A stretch of 36,107 bases of DNA from Chloroflexota bacterium (GTDB lineage: Bacteria > Chloroflexota > Anaerolineae > Aggregatilineales > Phototrophicaceae), in the NCBI GenBank assembly GCA_009840575.1, contig VXNO01000056.1, forward strand, positions 1 to 36,107. The letters run 5' to 3'. Shown here in pieces: positions 7,074 through 14,481 of the stretch (the stretch's first letter is position 1; each line of letters begins with the position of its first letter). Below the pieces are notes generated by a model, which did no database searches, was not told the origin of the DNA, and saw only the letters and a program-made list of their open reading frames with translations. Position numbers and translations under genes: made by a program.

Positions 7074-8615
7074 GTGGAAAGCAAACTGCTGCCCACAGGG
7101 CACGCGCGCATCGAAAGCCTGACCATGCGCGGCATCGTCAAGCGCTTCCCCGGAGTGCTGGCGGCAGACGAGATCGACTTTGATGTCCGCTCCGGCGAGA
7201 TCCACGCGCTGCTGGGTGAGAACGGCGCGGGCAAATCCACACTGATGAAGATGCTCTACGGGCTTTACCACCCCGATGAGGGCGAGATCCTCATCAACGG
7301 CAAGCCCACCGCCATCAAAAGCCCCATCGACGCCATCCAGCACGGCATCGGCATGATCCACCAACACTTCATGCTGGTGCCTTCCTTGACCGTAGCCGAA
7401 AATATCGCGCTGGGCATGAAATCATCGCGCGGCTTCCAGCTTGACCTGGATGTCGTCAGCCAGCGCGTTCTCGAACTGTCGGATATCTACAACCTCAAGG
7501 TCGACCCGCGCTTGCCGATTTGGCAACTGGCTGTCGGCGAGCAGCAGCGCGTGGAGATTTTGCGCGCGCTCTACAAAGGCGCGGCTTTGTTGATCCTGGA
7601 CGAGCCAACCGCCGTGCTCACGCCACAGGAAGTCGATGGGCTATTCCGCATATTGAACCAACTGGCGGCGGATGGCCACGGGCTGGTATTCATCTCGCAC
7701 AAGCTGCACGAGGTGCTGGAGATCAGCCACCGCGTCACGGTGCTGCGGGACGGGCGGCGCGTCAACACCATCCCCACCAGCCAAGCCACGCGCCCCAAAC
7801 TCGCCGAGATGATGGTCGGACGACCTGTGCTGCTGGAATACGAAAAGAATGCGCCCAACCCGCGGGCGGAGCGGCTGGTTCTCCAAGGCGTCAGCGCCTT
7901 GAGCAACCGTGGTACGACCGGGCTGGATGCCGTCTCGCTGCAGCTGCGTGGCGGCGAGATTGTCGGCATCGCTGGCGTCTCAGGCAATGGACAACAAGAA
8001 CTGGCGCAGTGCATCACTGGCTTGCGGGAGGTAACGATAGGCAGCGTGACGGTCGATGGGAAGGATGTTACCAATGCGCCGCCATCAGCTCTGCACGCCA
8101 TCGGCTTGTCGTATATCCCCGAAGAGCGCATGATCGACGGCGTCATCAAAGAGTTCAGCGTCGCCGAGAACTATGTGCTGCAAGACCACGGCCACCCCAA
8201 ATACACCACCGCCCGCATCTTTATGCTCTTCAACAAGATCCGCCAAGCCTGTCGGCGCGCCATTCAGTTATTTGAAATCAAGACGCCCAGCACCGAGACG
8301 TTGGTAAAAAGTTTGTCGGGCGGCAACATCCAGAAGCTGGTGCTGGCGCGCGAGCTGGCGCGGGACCCCGGCGTGCTCATCGCGGCGCAGCCCACCCGCG
8401 GCGTCGATATCGGCGCGACCGAATACATTCACAAGCAACTGCTAGAAGAGCGCGACAAAGGCACCGCCATCTTGCTCATCAGCGAAGACCTCGATGAAAT
8501 CCGCGCGCTATCCGACCGCATCGCCGTCATGTACGAAGGGCGCATCGTCGGCGAGGTCCTCAATGAAAATGTCGATATCGAGCAACTGGGCTTGCTGATG
8601 ACGGGTGGTGGGTAG
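7074..8615 (+). CDS. ABC importer ATPase with two nucleotide-binding domains (YufO/BmpC-like)
   Basis: Energises the nucleoside-type importer. Domain 1 has Walker A GENGAGKST (about residue 48), signature LAVGEQQRVEI (about 152) and Walker B LLILDEPTAVLTPQE (about 172). Domain 2 has the degenerate P-loop GVSGNGQQEL, signature LSGGNIQKLVLAREL (about 414) and a Walker B variant VLIAAQPTRGVDIGA. This asymmetric pattern is normal for the RbsA/BmpC group, in which the second site is weak. The GTG start at 7074 follows GCGAGGAGC. The 513-residue length is normal. The gene is separated from the binding protein by about 150 bases of repeats, which may weaken operon continuity. Confidence 0.93.
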   Translation: MESKLLPTGHARIESLTMRGIVKRFPGVLAADEIDFDVRSGEIHALLGENGAGKSTLMKMLYGLYHPDEGEILINGKPTAIKSPIDAIQHGIGMIHQHFMLVPSLTVAENIALGMKSSRGFQLDLDVVSQRVLELSDIYNLKVDPRLPIWQLAVGEQQRVEILRALYKGAALLILDEPTAVLTPQEVDGLFRILNQLAADGHGLVFISHKLHEVLEISHRVTVLRDGRRVNTIPTSQATRPKLAEMMVGRPVLLEYEKNAPNPRAERLVLQGVSALSNRGTTGLDAVSLQLRGGEIVGIAGVSGNGQQELAQCITGLREVTIGSVTVDGKDVTNAPPSALHAIGLSYIPEERMIDGVIKEFSVAENYVLQDHGHPKYTTARIFMLFNKIRQACRRAIQLFEIKTPSTETLVKSLSGGNIQKLVLARELARDPGVLIAAQPTRGVDIGATEYIHKQLLEERDKGTAILLISEDLDEIRALSDRIAVMYEGRIVGEVLNENVDIEQLGLLMTGGG

Positions 8616-8660
8616 CGGCGGAATAATAACAGACGAGTCGAGTCGGTGGCTCGCCCGATG

Positions 8661-8690
8661 ACCCCCACCCCAAAAAATGCGGGCGGGGGC
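8661..8690. repeat. G/C-rich palindrome after the ATPase gene
   Basis: CCCCCACCC and GGGCGGGGG face each other around AAAAAATGC. It has the same style as the other intergenic palindromes and could end the importer transcript, though no T-run follows. TGGCTCGCCC just upstream resembles part of the 23927-23995 element. Confidence 0.45.
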
Positions 8691-8734
8691 TTAGTTCACG
8701 CAGAGTGTGATGGCTGCTGGCTTGGCGCTGCGAG

Positions 8735-9481
8735 CTAGCGGGATTTGGCGAATGTGGCTACATCATGCGACACGAGTTCAATGGACATTAGATTGCCGTA
8801 GAAGTCATAGCCGACATCAACGGCTCTCAACCATAAGACACAGGGCTCATCCAGGACGAAGGCGACGGAGGGACTCAAGAATTCTTCATACCCCGACACA
8901 CTGCCCGGATAAATCCCATATTGCATCCCGTTTGAGCCGGCGTGATAGCTGCAGCCCTGCGAAGCGTTGCCGGGTCTAATCTGCGCTTGGAAGTCTCCAT
9001 TGATAGCGGATCCGCTCCAACGTCCCGCGCCAAATGTCACCTCTTGCCAGTCGGCATTGAGCTGGATGGTTTTGACCTTGGTGACCCGACGGATATTCAC
9101 TGCACCGAAACCATAATCACGAATCTCGAAGCGCAAGTAACAGACATCGCCCAGTTCGAAATACCCCCAGGTGCTGTCATATGAAGCCAGCCTGAGGCGG
9201 TTGGCTTCGTCAACGGGTTCACCAGCATTGTGTCCGCCGCGGATGAAACAAGCCGGCGAGGGATTGTTGATCGCATACAAGTGGAAAATCCCATCGGGAT
9301 GCCCCGCCGTGCGCGGGTGCAGGATATAGGTGCCAGGCTCAAAGACCGCTTCGAACTGCCGCCCCTCTTTGAGATTGTTACGGATAACCAGCTTATTCAC
9401 TCTGTCTTGAGCCAGCGCTGGGCTCGCTAGCAGCATCAAGACCGCGGCTACGATGAGCCACACGATATTCTTTTTGAACAT
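8735..9481 (-). CDS. Exported protein of unknown function with four cysteines
   Basis: I do not recognise the family. The ATG at 9481 follows AAGGAAGCGAAACC and starts a clear signal peptide, MFKKNIVWLIVAAVLMLLASPALA, with cleavage before QDR; the track start ten residues earlier lacks a ribosome site. The mature part (about 225 residues) is rich in beta-type, aromatic segments and holds four Cys (SPACF, DVCYL, QGCSY, EPCVL), which could form two disulfides outside the cytoplasm. It appears monocistronic, between the importer and the DUF4230 array, on the opposite strand to the importer. Confidence 0.8.
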   Translation of the reverse strand: MFKKNIVWLIVAAVLMLLASPALAQDRVNKLVIRNNLKEGRQFEAVFEPGTYILHPRTAGHPDGIFHLYAINNPSPACFIRGGHNAGEPVDEANRLRLASYDSTWGYFELGDVCYLRFEIRDYGFGAVNIRRVTKVKTIQLNADWQEVTFGAGRWSGSAINGDFQAQIRPGNASQGCSYHAGSNGMQYGIYPGSVSGYEEFLSPSVAFVLDEPCVLWLRAVDVGYDFYGNLMSIELVSHDVATFAKSR

Positions 9482-9639
9482 GGTTTCGCTTCCTTTTGCG
9501 GAGGGCGGCATCCGCCAGCGTCCTGCGCTAGCCGATACCCGTGGGTAAAATGCAGAAGTGTAGTGCAGACTATAAACTGCAATTCATGCTTGTCAAGTGA
9601 AATTAAGTTTGGGAGTGGCGAATCTGCTGGATACGCTAG

Positions 9640-9805
9640 GATGCCGCACAGCTTCCAGCGCGACTTGCCAAAATTGCCTGATGGCATTGTATTCCGCCAG
9701 TTGCCGAATCACGCCTCAATCTTTCTGCGCGACGGTAAGCGAGGCTTCATTCCGGTCAATGTACTCGATGTTGCGGTTGGGACTGCTGATGACGGATGGT
9801 GGGTA
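9640..9805 (-). pseudogene. Decayed third copy of a DUF4230 C-terminal region
   Basis: Reading minus from about 9805 gives PPSVISSPNRNIEYIDRNE, then ASLTVAQKD, a TGA stop, then GVIRQLAEYNAIRQFWQVALE. This lines up with the intact paralogue's PPPVITSCRIEYI, SADWDTVRQLAQAEALTQFVDEM and the second paralogue's [13 protein letters not shown]. The expected Trp codon is TGA. The fragment starts right after the stop of the neighbouring frameshifted copy and has no 5' part. It fills most of the otherwise empty stretch 9482-9809; bases 9482-9640 hold nothing I can name apart from a short GGCGG/CCGCC hairpin near 9507. Confidence 0.7.
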
Positions 9806-10115
9806 GGGCTTATTCCCGCTTCCATGCGCCGTTCTCGTCCTTCACCCAGCCCGCTGGAATGATGGACTCACAAGATTGAGGCAATTCCGATTCGTCTTCC
9901 TGCGGCGCAAACTCCACACGAACGGGTCGGCTCGTCAATCCCCGGACAAAATTTGCAACGACATAGCCCGCTTCCTTTTCTGCGCGCGCAAGGATGCCGT
10001 TTTCTTTTGCGGCAGCGATGAAATTCTCCATTGCCCCGTGTTGCGCCAGCCGTCGCACAGTGTCCCAATTTGTGCCGCAAAGCGTGAATGATCCATCATA
10101 TTGCTTGATGTATTC

Positions 10116-10139
10116 GATGCGGCAGCTGATGCGGCAGCT
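10116..10139. repeat. 12 bp tandem duplication inside the frameshifted DUF4230 gene
   Basis: GATGCGGCAGCT occurs twice in direct succession, adding an extra SCRI to the restored reading frame. The intact paralogue has this motif once (TSCRIEYI). Confidence 0.8.
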
Positions 10140-10414
10140 TGTGATTCTGAGTGGGGCAACTGGATCGTATAACTGTCAGATATGCCCAGTTCTGGCGGCT
10201 CAATGTCTCTTTCGTCGATAGCGCTGAAATCGATGCCTGCCTCGATGACGCCGTAGGAAAAGTGATTTGCGCCGTGTCCGCACAAGTTGGCTATGTCGGC
10301 ATTGACAGACACTTCAACTTCTTGCCTTGCTTCCTCGCTAGCAGTCACCAGGATGCCAAGTTTCCTAAAGGTCCGATCCACAATTTCTTCTGGCGGAAGC
10401 GCTGTGTTTGTGGG

Positions 10415-10695
10415 CGTGGCGGTTGGCGGCGGCGTGTAGGTGGGATAGGGCGTATAGGTTGGTACTGGCGTGTTGGTCGGATAGGGCGTATAGGTCGGCA
10501 GTGGGGTGAAAGTTGGCGTAACTGTCGGCGTATTCGTTGGCGTGGATGTTGGAGTCGATGTTGGTGTATTGGTCGGTGTGCTGGTAGGAGTTGATGTTGG
10601 CGTGCTCGTGAATGTCGGCGTAGATGAAGGCGTGTTGGTGGCAGTGCTGGATGGCAGCGGCGTGTAGGTAGGATAAGGAGTGTATGTCGGAGGGG
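10415..10695. repeat. Low-complexity DNA coding for the Thr/Pro-rich linker
   Basis: Short degenerate units such as GTTGGCGT and GTTGGTGTA recur with changing third bases and encode TPTSTPT, PTYTPYP and similar stretches on the minus strand. It is a degenerate protein repeat, not a CRISPR array: there are no spacers of constant length. Confidence 0.8.
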
Positions 10696-10843
10696 GCGTG
10701 AAGCCACCGTCGATTCCAGCTTGGAAGACGATTCCAAAGCCAAACGCTAGCAGAAGTCCAACGAATATTGCGAGGCGACTTCGGTCACGATTGCTCTGTT
10801 TTGACACGGCGCGCTATCTCCTATGCGAAGTTTCTCCTGGTCA

Positions 10844-11587
10844 TCAACGCTGCTTCCATGCGCCATCCGCGCCCTTTTCCCAGCCTCCCGGCGTATAGGG
10901 CTGGCATGACTCTGGCAATTCCGGTTCGCCCTGTCGCGCGGCGAATTCAACACGCGCTTGTTTACCAGTTAATTCGCGCACAAAGTTGCCCAGATGCAAA
11001 TCCGCCTCCTCAGAAGCCCGTTCCAAGATGCCCTCCTCGACCATCTCGTCAACAAACTGCGTCAAGGCTTCGGCCTGCGCCAACTGACGAACAGTGTCCC
11101 AATCGGCCGACAGCAGGGTGAACGAATGCTGGTTTTGGGCGATATATTCGATGCGGCAACTGGTGATGACCGGCGGTGGCAAAGTCACCACATAGGTATC
11201 TTCCTCAATGCGGACACTATCTTTAGTGATAGCGTCAAAATCGATGCCGGCTTCAATCGCGCCGATGGCGATGTGATTGGCGCTATATCCACCTAAATTG
11301 AGGGGCAAACGCTGCACCTCAACTTTAATGTCTGTTTTGGCCACCTCCGAAGTAACCGTGACAAGCTGTCCGATGCCACTGATGCTGTTGACGATGGTAA
11401 TCGGCGAGCGCACATAAGCGGCGGATTCTGGGAATAAGACATCCCGCACATCGTTGACCGCGCCAATTACCCAGCCACCAACTATGACGCCAACGACAAG
11501 CAAGGCTATCGAGAACAAGTTCCTGCCTATAAATCTGAGCAATGCAACCATTCCAACCCCCAGCTTACGAACTGCTTTCTTGGACAA
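10844..11587 (-). CDS. DUF4230 family membrane-anchored protein (intact paralogue)
   Basis: 247 residues with one N-terminal membrane helix (about 23-45, FSIALLVVGVIVGGWVIGAV) and an extracytoplasmic DUF4230 domain: SISGIGQLVTVTSEVAKTD, GAIEAGIDFDAI, ITSCRIEYI, DWDTVRQLAQAEAL. The family has no well-defined role that I know. The TTG start at 11587 gives MSKKAV, matching the MSKQSN opening of the paralogue next to it, but its ribosome site is poor. ATG at 11551, after GGGGGTTGG, is the alternative. It is the first gene of a tandem family array with the frameshifted copy 36 bases downstream and a decayed fragment beyond. Confidence 0.85.
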   Translation of the reverse strand: MSKKAVRKLGVGMVALLRFIGRNLFSIALLVVGVIVGGWVIGAVNDVRDVLFPESAAYVRSPITIVNSISGIGQLVTVTSEVAKTDIKVEVQRLPLNLGGYSANHIAIGAIEAGIDFDAITKDSVRIEEDTYVVTLPPPVITSCRIEYIAQNQHSFTLLSADWDTVRQLAQAEALTQFVDEMVEEGILERASEEADLHLGNFVRELTGKQARVEFAARQGEPELPESCQPYTPGGWEKGADGAWKQR

Positions 11588-11663
11588 CCACTATACGGAC
11601 AGTATCATTTTGAGCTGCGCTGTCAATATTCCGCCCCTTTGCCATGCCCAGGATAGACTATGC

Positions 11664-11697
11664 CTCCCCCCGACTCTTCGGGGGAACTGAGGGGGTT
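11664..11697. repeat. C-rich/G-rich intergenic palindrome
   Basis: CCCCCCGA and TTCGGGGG pair around CTC, followed by AACTGAGGGGG. It belongs in style with the other palindromic intergenic repeats and lies in the divergent gap between the DUF4230 gene and the epimerase cluster. Confidence 0.45.
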
Positions 11698-11723
11698 GCC
11701 ACACCCCGCGCAGGCTATACAAT
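11696..11723 (+). promoter_or_regulatory. Promoter of the isomerase/dehydrogenase cluster
   Basis: TTGCCA and TACAAT are separated by 16 bases, both close to the housekeeping consensus, about 35 bases upstream of the first gene. No operator is evident beyond the adjoining G/C-rich palindrome. Confidence 0.55.
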
Positions 11724-11757
11724 AGTGAAATGATAAACTGACCACCGGGGAACACAA

Positions 11758-12627
11758 ATGAAAACAGCAACTGGCAATTTTCCACTGGGCTGGCGGCGGC
11801 GCAATTTTCGCTGGGAGCAAGACACCGCCAGCATGATCGCCTGGGCGCTGGAAAACAATCTGGAAGTCATCGACCTGGGGCAAGACGCCGACAAAGACGC
11901 CCGCGCCGTCATTGATGCCGGCTTGCGGGTGGGCAGCGCCGACCTCTGCGTTTGGCAGGCGATGATGTCGCCCGATGCCGGCGAGCGCCGGGCTGCCGTC
12001 GCCGAAAATGCCGATTACATCCAGCGCTGCGTTGATGCTGGCGTGAAGACCTTTTTCATCTGCATGATCCCGCAAGACCCCGCCCGCCCCCGCAGCGAGA
12101 ACTTCGCCTGGATGGTGGAGAGCTATGGCGAGCTGCGCGCGACCTTTGAAGCCAATGATGCCTACCTGGTCATCGAAGGCTGGCCCGGGCCGGGTTCGCT
12201 GGTCTGCACGCCTGAGACCTACCGCGCCTTCATTCAGCAAGTTGGCTCGGACAATATGGGCGTGAATTACGACCCATCGCATCTGCTGCGCATGGGCATT
12301 GACCCCATCCGCTTCCTGAAGGAATTCGTCGGGCATGTCTTCCATGTGCATGGCAAGGACTGTATGAACATCGATGAGAACCTGTACCAGTATGGCAACC
12401 TGCAAGAGGCGACTTTCGCCAAAGGCTATAAATACGGTGGCATGAACTGGCGCTACACTATCCCCGGGCACGGGCTTTCGGATTGGAAGATCATCTTGGG
12501 TATCCTGCGCGACAGCGGCTATGCGGGCTGCGTCAGCATCGAGCTGGAAGACCACTATTACGATGACACAGAAACCGAGCAAAAGCAGGGCGTCCTGCAA
12601 GGCGTGAAGTTCCTGGCGGGTTCATAA
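11758..12627 (+). CDS. Sugar phosphate isomerase/epimerase family protein (AP_endonuc_2 TIM barrel)
   Basis: Probable metal-dependent sugar or sugar-acid isomerase/epimerase in the cytoplasm. Metal-ligand positions of the xylose-isomerase-like barrel are visible in order: Glu in LVIEGWPGPG, Asp/His in NYDPSHL, His in FHVHGKD, and Glu in SIELEDHYY near the C-terminus. The 289-residue length is typical. The ATG follows CCGGGGAACACAA. Its stop is directly followed by the dehydrogenase start (GTG or ATG a few bases on), so the two are co-transcribed. The actual substrate cannot be read from the sequence; inositol, uronate or sugar-alcohol catabolism are all possible for this type of pair. Confidence 0.88.
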   Translation: MKTATGNFPLGWRRRNFRWEQDTASMIAWALENNLEVIDLGQDADKDARAVIDAGLRVGSADLCVWQAMMSPDAGERRAAVAENADYIQRCVDAGVKTFFICMIPQDPARPRSENFAWMVESYGELRATFEANDAYLVIEGWPGPGSLVCTPETYRAFIQQVGSDNMGVNYDPSHLLRMGIDPIRFLKEFVGHVFHVHGKDCMNIDENLYQYGNLQEATFAKGYKYGGMNWRYTIPGHGLSDWKIILGILRDSGYAGCVSIELEDHYYDDTETEQKQGVLQGVKFLAGS

Positions 12628-12633
12628 GTGACT

Positions 12634-13533
12634 ATGAATGACAAAATGCAAGTCGCGGTGGTCGGCCTGGGCAATATGGGCTTGGGCATGGCGAAGAATT
12701 TGCTGGCGGCGGGCTTCGCCGTGCGCGGCTGCGACCTGCGCGCCGAACGGGTGCGGATGCTGCGTGAGATGGGTGGCGATGGTGCCGACGACCTGAGGCA
12801 GCTGGCAGACTGCCACATCGTCTTCGTGATGGTGATGAGCGGCGAACAAGCGCTGGACGTCATTGCGGGGGCTGGAGGGCTGCGCGAGTGCCTGGCAAGG
12901 GAAGCGACCATCATCATCACCGCCACCATCGAGCCAGCCGACATGCGCAAGGCAGCGGTGGCATTGGCTGGCAGCGGCATTGATCTCATCGACAGTCCGG
13001 TCAGCGGCGGGCAATTCGGCGCGGAGGCGGGCACATTGACGATGATGGCAGCGGGAAATGCCCAGGCGCTGGAAAGGTGCCGGGCGGCGCTGGAGGCGGT
13101 CGGCGGGCAGATCTTCCATGTCGGCGAAGCTATCGGCATGGGGCAGGTGGTCAAAGCAGCGCTGCAAGCCTATATCGGCGTCAGCTTCGTGGGCATATTC
13201 GAGTCCTTGGCATTGGGCGCGCGGGCGGGCATCCCCGGCAAAACGCTCTTTGAAGTCTTCAGCAGCACGCATGTCGGCAACACGCCATTCTTCAAGAGCT
13301 GCGCCCAGTTGATCCTCGACCGCCAGTTTGAGGACACAGGCAGCCACATTGGCACCATGGTCAAAGACTTGGGCATCAGCATGCAGCTGGCGCGCGAAAA
13401 TAGCTTGCCGCTCTTTGCCACCAGCGCGGCGCAGCAACTATTCCAGGCTGGCATATCCTTGCACCCCGATGGCGACAATTGGAGCATCGTGCAGTTCTTG
13501 GAGAGCTTCACGGGAACTGAAGTGCGTTGGTAA
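12634..13533 (+). CDS. NAD(P)-dependent oxidoreductase, 3-hydroxyisobutyrate dehydrogenase family
   Basis: Beta-hydroxyacid dehydrogenase. A Rossmann fold opens the protein (VAVVGLGNMGLGMAKNL), followed by the substrate-binding DSPVSGGQFGAEAGTLTMM and the catalytic Lys region GMGQVVKAALQAYIG. The Lys is present, but the Asn that usually follows three residues later is replaced, which may mean altered substrate use. About 300 residues, as expected. Starts at GTG 12628, ATG 12634 and ATG 12646 are all possible; I chose 12634 as the first ATG, with low certainty because no site has a strong ribosome signal. Lies between two TIM-barrel isomerases, suggesting sequential steps on a sugar acid. Confidence 0.88.
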   Translation: MNDKMQVAVVGLGNMGLGMAKNLLAAGFAVRGCDLRAERVRMLREMGGDGADDLRQLADCHIVFVMVMSGEQALDVIAGAGGLRECLAREATIIITATIEPADMRKAAVALAGSGIDLIDSPVSGGQFGAEAGTLTMMAAGNAQALERCRAALEAVGGQIFHVGEAIGMGQVVKAALQAYIGVSFVGIFESLALGARAGIPGKTLFEVFSSTHVGNTPFFKSCAQLILDRQFEDTGSHIGTMVKDLGISMQLARENSLPLFATSAAQQLFQAGISLHPDGDNWSIVQFLESFTGTEVRW

Positions 13534-13617
13534 CTATGCCTGGGACACAGAGGGGATTATTGTCTGCCCGCCTATTGCATTAATGATGAGCGACCGTGTC
13601 ACGGGAGAGACAATAGC

Positions 13618-14481
13618 ATGGCGAAATTGGGCGTAATCACCGATGGTATCAGCCGTGACTTAGAGCAAGCGCTGGCAGTCATCAATGAAACGGGACTGGC
13701 TTGCGCCGAGTTGCAGTATGTATGGGACGGCGAAGTCGGCGACTTGTCCGATGCCCAGTTGGATCGCGCACAGCGGCTGGTCACGGCGCACCGTGTAGAA
13801 GTATCGTGCATATCGCGGCATATCTTTGGCGGTTTGGCGCTGGGCGAGTTGGAGACAGATTCGCCCGCCTACTTGGAAGAACTGGCGGCTTTGCGACGTT
13901 GCATTGACATGGCGGATGCCTTGGATTGCCGCTTGGCGCGCATCATGAGCTTTCGCAAGGAGATGATCCTCTTTGGGGGGCAGGGGGCGGAGCAGTGGGT
14001 GGTTTCGCGCGGGGCTTGGGACAAGCTGAAGGCTATGCTGTTGCCGGCGCTGGAAATCGCGGCTGAGCGCGGTGTGCGGCTAGTGGTCGAGACGGGCAAC
14101 AACGCCATGATCAACTCGGCTTGGCTGGCGCGCAAACTCAACGACGAGTTGAGCAGCGAGCAACTGAAAACACTTTGGGACCCCGCCAACAGCCTATATT
14201 GCGCCGAAAGCCCTTTCCCCGCCGGTTATGAGGCTTTGCGCGGCGTCTTGGGGCACATTCACATCAAGGATGTCTTGGTCGATATGCCCAGGGCGCGTGT
14301 CGATTGTGTGCCTCTGGGCAGCGGGCAGATGGCACCTTTCCTAGAGCAGATGGCCGCGGCTTTAGCTGCCGATGGCTATGCAGGCAGCGTGTCGCTGGAA
14401 TCCGTGTATCGTCCGCCCGGTGGCAGTTTCGCCGATGGATTTCGCGCGTCAATCGACAAGTTCAAAGCAGTCTTTGGCTGA
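13618..14481 (+). CDS. Second sugar phosphate isomerase/epimerase family protein
   Basis: 287-residue AP_endonuc_2-type barrel. Expected metal ligands are present: Glu in LVVETGNNAM, Asp in TLWDPANSLY, His in GHIHIKDV, and Glu in VSLESVYRPP. It is clearly divergent from the isomerase at 11758, so the two probably act on different intermediates. GGGAGAG precedes the ATG by about 8 bases. An 84-base gap separates it from the dehydrogenase. Its stop overlaps the start of the following membrane protein by one base (TGATG), which ties that gene into the same transcript. Confidence 0.88.
   Translation: MAKLGVITDGISRDLEQALAVINETGLACAELQYVWDGEVGDLSDAQLDRAQRLVTAHRVEVSCISRHIFGGLALGELETDSPAYLEELAALRRCIDMADALDCRLARIMSFRKEMILFGGQGAEQWVVSRGAWDKLKAMLLPALEIAAERGVRLVVETGNNAMINSAWLARKLNDELSSEQLKTLWDPANSLYCAESPFPAGYEALRGVLGHIHIKDVLVDMPRARVDCVPLGSGQMAPFLEQMAAALAADGYAGSVSLESVYRPPGGSFADGFRASIDKFKAVFG

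Larger units (their letters stand above)
9810..10807 (-). pseudogene. DUF4230-like membrane-anchored protein with Thr/Pro-rich linker, frameshifted
   Basis: The GTG at 10807 follows AGGAGA. The protein has a short cytoplasmic N-terminus ([11 protein letters not shown]), one membrane helix (residues about 12-31), then about 105 residues of TPT/YTP repeats, then a DUF4230-like domain ([13 protein letters not shown]). Comparison with the paralogue at 10844-11587 shows that the frame is lost at the GGGG of 10153-10156: with one extra base the sequence reads on as [35 protein letters not shown] and the 82-residue frame to 9810 (ending DENGAWKRE). A 12 bp tandem duplication (10116-10139) repeats SCRI next to the break. 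It may be a pseudogene or a sequencing error in the short G run. Confidence 0.8.

Noticed and set aside
9563-9862. 99-residue plus-strand frame
   Set aside because: The minus strand carries a DUF4230 fragment here, and the plus frame has no ribosome site or known features.
10415-10695. Possible CRISPR array
   Set aside because: The repeats are degenerate codons for a Thr/Pro linker, without constant units or spacers.
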